Source: CAVRTJ01 sp964507185 (GTDB taxonomy: Bacteria > Acidobacteriota > UBA4820 > DSQY01). Taken from it: a DNA stretch of 64,000 nucleotides. Within the stretch, counting starts at the first letter, position 1. Every line of letters starts with the position of its first letter. Made by a program: the position numbers and the translations under genes. The stretch lies in the NCBI GenBank assembly GCA_964507185.1, contig CAZDOY010000016.1, positions 1 to 64,000 of the forward strand, given 5' to 3'. Below are positions 42,022 through 50,107 of this stretch, one piece after another. The notes below the pieces were generated by a model, which did no database searches, was not told where the DNA came from, and saw only the letters and a program-made list of their open reading frames with translations.

Positions 42022-43536
42022 ATGGACACCTCCGGCGCCATGGGAGAGACTAGTCGGCCCCTTCGTTTCGCCGCCCTGATTGTCGCTTATAACGCCGTCT
42101 CTACGCTTCGAAAGGTTCTGGACAGGATTCCTGAATCAGCGTGGGAGAGGCTCGAGGAAGTCTACGTCTTCGACGACGCAAGCCAGGACGACACGGCGCT
42201 GCTTGGCCAGGGCTACAAGAGCACCCGAGGAATCCGGAATCTCAATGTCTATAGCAATCCCTACAATCTGGGGTACGGGGGGAATCAAAAGAAGGGCTAC
42301 GATTATGCGGCAGAGAGAGATTTCGACTACGTGATCCTGCTGCATGGCGACGGCCAGTACGCGCCGGAGATGATCCCCGAGTTCATTGCCGCAGCAGAGA
42401 AGACCCGCGCCGCGGCCGTTTTCGGTTCGCGTATGATGAAGCGCGGCCAGGCCCGAAAGGGAGGCATGCCCCTTTATAAATATGTCGGGAACAAAATCCT
42501 CACGACCGCAGAGAACACCCTGCTGGGCAGCCGCCTGTCGGAGTTCCACTCGGGCTACCGCATGTACTCCGTGGAGGCGCTGAGAAAGCTCCACTACGCA
42601 GCTTATACGGACGATTTCCATTTTGACACTCAGATCATCGTGGAACTGCTGCACCAGGGTATGGACATCGTGGAGATACCCATACCGACCTACTACGGCG
42701 AGGAAATCTGCTACGTAGACGGGATGCGCTATGCTAAGGACGTCATGCTCTCGGTACTGCGCTACAAGCTGTTTTCTCTGGGCGTCCTGGGTTGTGAATG
42801 GATTGGTGAGAAGGGCACCCCTCCCCGACGCTATCCGGCAAAGCGCAGCCCCTTGTCCAGTCACGGACGCATTCCACGCATGGTGCCCGCCGGCGCTCGC
42901 GTCCTGGATGTGGGAGCCGAAGGCAACTACGTCGGCGAACTGAATGACAAGGGGTGTGAGGTGGTGGGGGTGAACAACCAGCCCTCGCCTCCCGGCGTCA
43001 CGAACCTGTATTCAGCCTATCACGTCAAGGACCTGGACCGGGAGCCCCTTCCCGATCAACGAGAGGTTGGCCTGTTCGATTGTATTGTCCTGGCCGACGT
43101 GCTGGAACACTTGACCGCGGCGCCTGTTCTGCTCTCCTCGGCACGGAGTCTGCTCTCCGAGCGCGGAACCCTGATCGCGTCCACGGGCAACGTAGCCAAT
43201 TGGACGGTTCGGCTGGCTTTACTGTTTGGGCGGTTTACTTACCGGCAGAGGGGAATCCTGGACGACAGCCACGTTCACCTCTACACCCGCAGGTCCTTCA
43301 GGCGACTACTGGAGGGACAAGGGTACAGGGTGCGTAGAACCAAAGTGACGCCTATCCCATTTGAGCTGGTAGCGGGGCGGGGAAGCTTCGCGCGCTCATT
43401 CTGGAAGGGCGTGGAGTATGTATATTACGCATCGGCAAGACTTTGGCCGACGCTTTTTGCATACCAGTTCATTCTCATGGCGACTCCCGCTAAGGGTATA
43501 CGAGTGCGGTCCGATTCCTCTCCCGAATCTGCATGA
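42022..43536 (+). CDS. Fusion of GT2 glycosyltransferase and SAM methyltransferase
   Basis: A 504-residue protein with two domains. Residues 15-265 are a GT2 domain (ALIVAYNAVSTLRKVLDRIP, FDDASQDDT with Asp51-Asp52, LLHGDGQY with Asp110 as metal ligand, FHSGYRMYS acceptor region). Residues 285-460 are a class I methyltransferase with motif I VLDVGAEGN (294-302) and CIVLADVLEHL. ATG at 42022 follows AAAGGAGGTCGAACAGCG. Both reactions on one chain suggest sequential sugar transfer and methylation, for example to cap a chain, as inference. Confidence 0.85.
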   Translation: MDTSGAMGETSRPLRFAALIVAYNAVSTLRKVLDRIPESAWERLEEVYVFDDASQDDTALLGQGYKSTRGIRNLNVYSNPYNLGYGGNQKKGYDYAAERDFDYVILLHGDGQYAPEMIPEFIAAAEKTRAAAVFGSRMMKRGQARKGGMPLYKYVGNKILTTAENTLLGSRLSEFHSGYRMYSVEALRKLHYAAYTDDFHFDTQIIVELLHQGMDIVEIPIPTYYGEEICYVDGMRYAKDVMLSVLRYKLFSLGVLGCEWIGEKGTPPRRYPAKRSPLSSHGRIPRMVPAGARVLDVGAEGNYVGELNDKGCEVVGVNNQPSPPGVTNLYSAYHVKDLDREPLPDQREVGLFDCIVLADVLEHLTAAPVLLSSARSLLSERGTLIASTGNVANWTVRLALLFGRFTYRQRGILDDSHVHLYTRRSFRRLLEGQGYRVRRTKVTPIPFELVAGRGSFARSFWKGVEYVYYASARLWPTLFAYQFILMATPAKGIRVRSDSSPESA

Positions 43537-43598
43537 GGCTTCCACGCGTAGACCGGCAGTTTGCCTTGAGGTAAAAGAGCCGTAGTGTTTCAGGGCCG

Positions 43599-45569
43599 AT
43601 GGATGTTGCCCGGGAAACACAAGTCAACAATGGAAAAGAGTTTATGAATCAATGGATGGCAGGGCTGGGCAGGACGTGGAAGGAGTGGCGCAAGATACTC
43701 TTGTCGACCGTGCTTCTTACAGCTCTCACCTTCGCGGCATTTTCGCCTCTTCTGAATGCCTCCTTTGTCGACTACGACGATCAGATATATGTCACGAACA
43801 ACGCCAGGATCCAGGCCGGAATTACATGGCCCAATGTGGCATGGGCCTTCAGCACCATGGACTTCGGCTTCTACTACCCCCTGACCTGGATGTCCCACAT
43901 GCTCGACTGCCAGCTTTACGGTCTACACGCGTGGGGACACCACCTGACGAGCATTCTCATACACATAGCAAGTACGCTGTTGCTTCTGCTCTTTCTGTGG
44001 CGGGCGACCGGCGCATATTGGCGGAGTCTGGCCGTGGCGGCCCTCTTCGCCCTGCACCCTTTGCACGTTGAGTCCGTGGCCTGGATCGCGGAGCGGAAAG
44101 ACGTGCTCTCCACCTTTTTCCTCATGCTGACATTTTTGGCCTACGAGCGCTACGTTCGCAAACGCGGTTTCGGACGCTATGCGGCTGTCTGTGTGTTCTT
44201 TCTACTGGGGCTTATGGCAAAGTCCATGCTCGTCACCGCGCCTGTCCTCCTGCTGCTCCTCGATGTCTGGCCTCTGAAGCGCCTGTCCTCGCGTCTCTCG
44301 GAGCCGGAGTCCGACTTGAGTCGCAGGGACGCTTGGCGAAGGGTGTTCGATGCCTGGCGGCCTCTTGTGATGGAGAAGGTCCCGCTCTTTGTCCTCTCCC
44401 TCATCTTTGGGATTCTGACCCTCTACGCCCAGAACAAAGGAGGAGCGGTCAACGCTCTCGCTACGCTTCCGATCTGGTTGCGGCTTCAAACCGTGGTCGT
44501 GGGCTACGCCAACTATCTCGTCAAGATGGTAGTGCCGATGAACCTGGCCGTTTTCTATCCGATCCGGCAGAACGGATGGCCGCTGTCTCAGGTGATTCTC
44601 TCCGCGTTTCTCCTGGCCCTGTTGACCCTGCTGGCCTGGAAATACCGTCGCAGTAACCCGTACGTAGCCGTAGGGTGGGTGTGGTTCCTGGCGGCCATTG
44701 CGCCAGTTTCTGGCATCCTGCAGGTGGGTCAGCAGGCGTACGCCGACCGTTACACCTACGTGGCGCTTATAGGAATATTCCTCGTGATAGTCTGGGGTCT
44801 GGCGGACGCGACCGAGCGGATCAAGGGATTCCGGCCGGGCGCAGTGGCGACCGCAGCCGTTCTCGTGGTTCTTTCCCTGGGTGCCACGACCTGGCACCAA
44901 TGCGGATACTGGCGAAACGGCGTTACCCTGTTCACCCATTCGCTGGAGGCGGGCGGGTGGAACGAACCCATGCTCAACTCCCTGGGCTTTTCGCTGATAG
45001 ACGAAGGACGCGCAAAGGAAGCCATCCCCTTCCTCAAAATGGCCACGGTCCTGAACGCCCGGTCGGTAGGTGCCTGGGGCAACCTCGGAAACGCCTTTCG
45101 GGTCGTGGGCAATCTATCCGAGGCCAAGGCCTGCTATCGTCGTGTCTTAGAGCTGAACCCTGGAGACGTCAAATCCCTGTACAACCTGGGCGATACGCTC
45201 GAGCGGGAGGGTAAGTTCGACGAGGCCCTGTCCGCCTTCCAGCGTCGGGCGGCCCTTCAACCCGACAATGCCGAGGCGCTGGTTGACGTTGGGAGGCTGT
45301 TCGCTGAAACCGGCCGCATGGACCGGGCGGCCGCGACCTTCAGGAGAGCCGTGTCACTGGCACCTGAAAACCCAGCCGCGCATTACTTTCTCGCGCTGGC
45401 GCTGGACCACCTCGGACGGTCGGATGAGGCTTCTTCCGAGATGCACAAAGCCCTGAAGGCGGCGAGGCGCCAGGGGGATCGGACGCTCATCAAAGAGATA
45501 GAAAGGCGCCCGTCGTCACCCCCCCATAGAACAGCCCTGCCTCATGAGGCCCACGCCCGCTCTCGCTGA
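43599..45569 (+). CDS. TMTC-like membrane glycosyltransferase with C-terminal TPR repeats
   Basis: A 656-residue protein. The N-terminal 430 residues have about 10 membrane spans with the external motifs DYDDQIYVTNN, YYPLTWMSHMLD and HPLHVESVAWIAERKD, the pattern of bacterial relatives of TMTC/O-mannosyltransferases. Residues about 450-635 are four to five TPR repeats (for example AWGNLGNAFRVVGNLSEAKA and SLYNLGDTLEREGKFDEAL). Such proteins are proposed to glycosylate exported proteins. ATG at 43599 is used; ATG at 43644, preceded by GGAAAAGAG, is a good alternative start. Confidence 0.82.
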   Translation: MDVARETQVNNGKEFMNQWMAGLGRTWKEWRKILLSTVLLTALTFAAFSPLLNASFVDYDDQIYVTNNARIQAGITWPNVAWAFSTMDFGFYYPLTWMSHMLDCQLYGLHAWGHHLTSILIHIASTLLLLLFLWRATGAYWRSLAVAALFALHPLHVESVAWIAERKDVLSTFFLMLTFLAYERYVRKRGFGRYAAVCVFFLLGLMAKSMLVTAPVLLLLLDVWPLKRLSSRLSEPESDLSRRDAWRRVFDAWRPLVMEKVPLFVLSLIFGILTLYAQNKGGAVNALATLPIWLRLQTVVVGYANYLVKMVVPMNLAVFYPIRQNGWPLSQVILSAFLLALLTLLAWKYRRSNPYVAVGWVWFLAAIAPVSGILQVGQQAYADRYTYVALIGIFLVIVWGLADATERIKGFRPGAVATAAVLVVLSLGATTWHQCGYWRNGVTLFTHSLEAGGWNEPMLNSLGFSLIDEGRAKEAIPFLKMATVLNARSVGAWGNLGNAFRVVGNLSEAKACYRRVLELNPGDVKSLYNLGDTLEREGKFDEALSAFQRRAALQPDNAEALVDVGRLFAETGRMDRAAATFRRAVSLAPENPAAHYFLALALDHLGRSDEASSEMHKALKAARRQGDRTLIKEIERRPSSPPHRTALPHEAHARSR

Positions 45570-45631
45570 CCGGGCCAGGTCGCGCCTCCCGTCCGGGCGG
45601 ATGAGGGACGATCGGCGTCGACGACACGGCC

Positions 45632-47914
45632 TCAGAGAAACCGGCGCCGCACAAGAAACCATCCCGCCGTGGTCAGCCAGGCCAGCAACGAGAGCCAAAG
45701 TCCCCAGTTCATGGCGTGCGTGTCGTAGCGCATCTCAACCGTATGGTTCCCCGCGGACACGGGAATGCCCCTGAACATGACATCCGCCTTCACAACCGGC
45801 GCAGGAATGCCGTCCACGCGCGCCTTCCACAAGGGCGCGTAGGCGTCCGTCACGACGAGGAGTCCATCCGACGGGGTGTTGACGCTGAGGCGGAGCATTG
45901 ACGACCTGCGGGCGATCCAGGTGACAGTCGACACCTGCTTCTTCGAGACCGGAGGTGAAGAGGGCAGAGACAGAATGCCCCCAGCCCGGCCTTCAACCGT
46001 CGCGACTTCGTGTACGAATCCTCTCGACAAAAGCCGCTTGAAGGCCTCGAGTGCGGCTGCATCATCGCTCTCCACCTGTGCGCACCGGACCACGAAGGCG
46101 CGCGGTCCCGGCACCAGCCGATAGACTTGGAACAGGGGACCGGGGGAAGGTGCTGCGACGGCGATGCGGGAGACGCCCAGGAACCGGAGCAGTTCGGGTC
46201 CGGCATCGGAGAAAGTATAGGTAAGGTGGGAGATGTAGCCGCCGGGCCCCCATCCGTGCGAAAACACGTCGGATCCGGGAGGGTTCAGTACGGAGGATGA
46301 GCGAACGTCCGCGATTTCGCTTAAGAGACCGAGGTTGGGGATCAGGTACGGCGCGCGGGTGTGTTGGCTCGATGAAGCCCAGAACCGCCCCGCCGGGTCC
46401 TGAGCCTCGTGTTTCATATGCAGGAAGGCTTGCCAGTCTGGCTGGGGTGATCCACTGAAATACGGGTACAGGAACTGCTGAGTTGCCAGGGGATACAGGA
46501 CCAGCAATCCGGTGAGAATCCCGAGAGCGACGCCCCGGGATTTTCGTGCCGACGCGAAGAGTGCAAACAGGAATCCAAGGGCGCAGGCCGAGAGCCAGCC
46601 TGCCGGCATCGAGCGGGTGCCGGCCAGGGGCCAGAGGGCGTCGAGAGACCATGCCGTGAGGACGATGCAGAGCGTCGCGGCGCCCAATCTCTGCAGCGTC
46701 GGCGGAGAGGGGTTACCGTCCGAGCAGAGGGTCTGGAGCCCCAGTGCGCAGAGAGCGGCGACCGGCACGCAAGCCAGTTCAACGCCGTGTAGAGGTGGGA
46801 TAAGGCCGTTCAGCCTCAATAGCCGGTAGGGCAGGGTCTCGAATACCGCCGGCTGGCTGAACCCTAGAGAGAAGAAAAGCACACACCCGAATCCGGCGAC
46901 TTCCCACCTCATTCGCTTTCCGGCTAGCAGGGCCACGGACCCGAGCAGGGCGGGAGCCAAAAACACGTCCGAGAGCGGGTTCAGGAATTGGCTCATCGGG
47001 TGAGTCAACCGGGCCGCCGACGTGATGCCCTGCGACTTGTACCAGACGGCGCTCCTGACCACCTCCAGGATGGGCACCCACTGGGCGGCGCTGAGGGCCG
47101 CGGCCAAGACCGCGGTGAGCAGCAGTCCGCCGGCCAGCCACTTCGGAGAAAGGCCCGCAACCGGGGCACGGCCGGCGACCATGCATATCAGCAGGATGCC
47201 GCACATTTCCCCCAGGATCAGGGCCGTTTCGGGCTGGCCGCACAACACCATCAGGGCGAGTGCGGCGGCGGCCAGGAACCAGCCGGCCGGATGCCGCTTC
47301 CTCACTGCGAAGAGTATGCCTGCGAGCGCAAGGGGAAGCCACCAATAAGCCCAAACCGAACTCATGATATAGGACGAGGCCGTGAAAGGGTTCCACGTCC
47401 AGAGGGCCGAGCCGGCAAAGGCAGGCAACAGCGACAGATCCATGAGCCTGAACAACCAGAATGCGCCCAGGAAACAGATCAGGCTGCCCAACAGGAACTG
47501 GAGCGTGTAGGTCCACGGTGACGGGTGGATGACCAGCGGCAGCAACAGCGGGGAGAAGGGGTGAACCTGTGCGTTGCCGAGCCAGGCCCTGCCCATTCCG
47601 ATATCCGGATTCCACCACGGAATGGCCCCATGGCGAATTCGGAGGGCGGTGTAATACTCGTTCGGATAGTCCATGATTACCGCCGTAGCGTCGTTTCCCG
47701 GCATGTGCCGAAGCGACGGCGGCAGGCTGCGCTGGTATTCGACTCCAGTGAATCTCGGGCTGAAGAGGTGGAAGGGCACCGAGTGCCAGCCCCAGGCCAT
47801 CGGGAGAAAATAAAGAAGCTCCAGAGTCAGCAATCCCATCAGGACATAGAGATGCCTTGAGCTCGGCCGGCGAGATCTGGACGTCTGTTCCTCGGACCCG
47901 GACGTTGTCGCCAT
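45632..47914 (-). CDS. YfhO-like GT-C membrane protein, paralog 1
   Basis: A 760-residue polytopic protein (about 12-13 spans). WNPDIGMGRAW at 101-111 follows a YPNEYYTALRIRHG segment, and the C-terminal periplasmic domain ends with the signature DAYAPLWKARVDG...FRGIPVSAGNH. Both blocks define a family of five in this window and match YfhO, the GT-C that decorates lipoteichoic acid in Firmicutes. No ribosome-binding site precedes the ATG, and a TATACT box ends only six bases upstream (see promoter). It is convergent with the TPR protein gene. Confidence 0.8.
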   Translation of the reverse strand: MATTSGSEEQTSRSRRPSSRHLYVLMGLLTLELLYFLPMAWGWHSVPFHLFSPRFTGVEYQRSLPPSLRHMPGNDATAVIMDYPNEYYTALRIRHGAIPWWNPDIGMGRAWLGNAQVHPFSPLLLPLVIHPSPWTYTLQFLLGSLICFLGAFWLFRLMDLSLLPAFAGSALWTWNPFTASSYIMSSVWAYWWLPLALAGILFAVRKRHPAGWFLAAAALALMVLCGQPETALILGEMCGILLICMVAGRAPVAGLSPKWLAGGLLLTAVLAAALSAAQWVPILEVVRSAVWYKSQGITSAARLTHPMSQFLNPLSDVFLAPALLGSVALLAGKRMRWEVAGFGCVLFFSLGFSQPAVFETLPYRLLRLNGLIPPLHGVELACVPVAALCALGLQTLCSDGNPSPPTLQRLGAATLCIVLTAWSLDALWPLAGTRSMPAGWLSACALGFLFALFASARKSRGVALGILTGLLVLYPLATQQFLYPYFSGSPQPDWQAFLHMKHEAQDPAGRFWASSSQHTRAPYLIPNLGLLSEIADVRSSSVLNPPGSDVFSHGWGPGGYISHLTYTFSDAGPELLRFLGVSRIAVAAPSPGPLFQVYRLVPGPRAFVVRCAQVESDDAAALEAFKRLLSRGFVHEVATVEGRAGGILSLPSSPPVSKKQVSTVTWIARRSSMLRLSVNTPSDGLLVVTDAYAPLWKARVDGIPAPVVKADVMFRGIPVSAGNHTVEMRYDTHAMNWGLWLSLLAWLTTAGWFLVRRRFL

Positions 47915-47920
47915 TTATGT

Positions 47921-47948
47921 AGTATAGATGGAGCGGCCTCTCAGCCAA
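47921..47948 (-). promoter_or_regulatory. Promoter placed for a leaderless transcript of YfhO-like paralog 1
   Basis: On the minus strand TTGGCT (47948-47943), a 16-base spacer and TATACT (47926-47921). The predicted start site falls at or next to the ATG at 47914. Confidence 0.4.
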
Positions 47949-47988
47949 AGCCCTGGCAGCCTGCTAGGATTGTGGCTCGGTGAACCCT

Positions 47989-47994
47989 TATAAT
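47989..47994 (+). promoter_or_regulatory. TATAAT box upstream of the 48125 gene
   Basis: A perfect -10 hexamer in the divergent spacer, with no good -35 partner at 16-18 bases. May start the rightward GT-C run. Confidence 0.3.
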
Positions 47995-48124
47995 GTCAAC
48001 CGATGAGGTGGGAACCATCCGGAAACCGGCGAGACCAGCACTCCAGTGAGCGCTTCCAGGTGTATCGTCGTCCCGGTCCCCGCTCAGCGAAAAGGGCCAA
48101 TCCAGGAGGGAGAGGTATCTTCTC

Positions 48125-50068
48125 ATGATCTCGGTCAGGGGCGCGGAACACGACGAAATCCTTGGCAGGCCATGGTTCGTCTTCGGGCTCCTGGTGTTAT
48201 GTACCGGTCTGGCCATTCTGTTGCGTGGCTACGCTTACGGTGTCGAGGATCAGAACCTCTATCTTCCGTTCATCCTGCACTGGAACAACCCGGCGATTTT
48301 CCCCCACGATTACCTGCTCAAACTGGGGTATGCCCGCGAATCCATTGTCTGGAGTCTACTGGCCTACGCAGCACTATGGGTGCGATTGCCGACGCTGATG
48401 GCCGCACTATGGATCGCCTCCAGTTTTCTCGTACTTCTGCTCACCTACAAGATCGGACTGGCCCTGTGGGGTAGTCCACGCGCGGCCTGGGTCGCTGTCT
48501 TCCTCTGGCTGCCGACATACCGCGTCCCGGGCGTGGCCAATAATACGTTCGACGGGTACTTCACGACGCGCATTCTGGGCACACTCCTGGGGCTGCTCGC
48601 CCTCTATTTTTTCTTCCAGCGCAAGCACGTCAGATCTGCCGCCGCCGCCTTCTTCGGCATTCTCTTTCACGTGATTTCGCTCCTGCCCCTGGCCGCGGCA
48701 CTCGGGCTGGCGCACCTCCTGAGACGACGTTGGAAGGCTCTGGCCCTCATGTTTTCGGCCTGCGTCGCGGCGACCGGCATCCTGATGGCTTTTTCGGCTC
48801 ATTTCGGCATCAGGCACGACATCTTCACCATGTATTCCGGTCAATGGCTGACGATCGTTCGCCATGCCGATTTTGAACTTTTTCCGCAGTCTTGGCCCCG
48901 CAACGCGTGGATAAACCTCGGGCTGTACATCGCCTCCTTTTACCTGATCCTATGGGGGCGAAAGAGGACCGGAGAACTCACCGCGAAGGAAGAAGATACC
49001 GCGATTATCAATACCGGTATCGTAGTATGCTCGGGCATCGGCTTGGCGGGCACGCTCACCGGTATCGCCATACTCGTGCAGCTTTGCCTATTCCGCGGCT
49101 ACCTCTTCTTCATGTTTTTGCTTGCCCTCTGCCTTGCAGGCCCCGTGGCCAGGCTTCTCAGGGAGAATCGCTGGCCTCCCGTCGCGGCCGGATGCTGGAC
49201 AGCCCTGGCATGGTCCACGGGCGACTGGATGCTTCAGGCCGCGGCGGTCCTCATGTTGATCGCTTACCCCGTCCTAATCCGTGCGGATGAACTCTGGGCC
49301 TGGTTGACCCGGAAAAAAGAGCGCCTGTTGAGCGCGTCTGTCGCCGTCCTGCTGATCTTTGCGGCATGGGAAGTCAGCCGCCTGGTGTTCGGATGGAGCC
49401 TGGCGGCGTGGCAACCGGACCACAAGGCGCTCGTGGGCAGCCTGCTGGCCACCTGGATTCTTCTGTTGCTTAGAGCCCTGGCTCCCCGACTTTGGAAGCG
49501 CGCCGGGGCCACCCTTCTTCCTCTTAGTCTTGGCGTGCTGGTCCTGCTTTCTCCTACTGCTTTCATGGTGGATCACCTGGGCGGTTACACCTGGTTTCGC
49601 CGGGCCTACGGGTCCGCCATCTGGACTTCGGAGCGCCGTCTGAAGGAAGAGGCCGAGGCTGTGGAAAGGCGGTCTGCCCTGGCGCATCTCGTCAAGGACA
49701 ATGTTCCCGAGTATTCCACGGTGATCGTACCTCCCGACTGGATGTCCTTCCGTCTGGATACCCTGAGGAGTCCATTCGTCACCTTTAAAGACCGTGCTCC
49801 GGCTGAGTTTTCCAAGGGCTACGCAGATCAATGGAAGGCGAGATTGGACAGTATTCACGGCATCGACTACACACGCGGCGCCTGGCGCTGGGACAACAGC
49901 CTGCCGCTGACCCCTTCAGAAATTTCGACGCTGGCCATGCGCTACCGGAGCATCCATCTGGACTACATCCTGACCAGGGCCGAGTACGATTTTCCCGTGG
50001 CGGGTCAATGGCAGGACTGGTCCCTTTACAGGATTCCAAGTACGGTAAGCCAGACAAGCCGGAGATGA
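48125..50068 (+). CDS. Polytopic membrane protein, GT-C-like
   Basis: A 647-residue protein with about 12 spans and a periplasmic C-terminal domain of about 140 residues. The first external loop (GVEDQNLYLPFILHWNNPAIFPHDYLL) contains acidic and aromatic residues where GT-C enzymes bind lipid-linked sugar. A second external block is PGVANNTFDGYFTTRILG. AGGAGGGAG lies upstream of the ATG. I do not recognise a named family; it opens a rightward run that continues to the end of the window. Confidence 0.7.
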   Translation: MISVRGAEHDEILGRPWFVFGLLVLCTGLAILLRGYAYGVEDQNLYLPFILHWNNPAIFPHDYLLKLGYARESIVWSLLAYAALWVRLPTLMAALWIASSFLVLLLTYKIGLALWGSPRAAWVAVFLWLPTYRVPGVANNTFDGYFTTRILGTLLGLLALYFFFQRKHVRSAAAAFFGILFHVISLLPLAAALGLAHLLRRRWKALALMFSACVAATGILMAFSAHFGIRHDIFTMYSGQWLTIVRHADFELFPQSWPRNAWINLGLYIASFYLILWGRKRTGELTAKEEDTAIINTGIVVCSGIGLAGTLTGIAILVQLCLFRGYLFFMFLLALCLAGPVARLLRENRWPPVAAGCWTALAWSTGDWMLQAAAVLMLIAYPVLIRADELWAWLTRKKERLLSASVAVLLIFAAWEVSRLVFGWSLAAWQPDHKALVGSLLATWILLLLRALAPRLWKRAGATLLPLSLGVLVLLSPTAFMVDHLGGYTWFRRAYGSAIWTSERRLKEEAEAVERRSALAHLVKDNVPEYSTVIVPPDWMSFRLDTLRSPFVTFKDRAPAEFSKGYADQWKARLDSIHGIDYTRGAWRWDNSLPLTPSEISTLAMRYRSIHLDYILTRAEYDFPVAGQWQDWSLYRIPSTVSQTSRR

Positions 50069-50107
50069 CAGGGAGGGTGGCATCTTGCATTTGGGACTCA
50101 AACGGCC

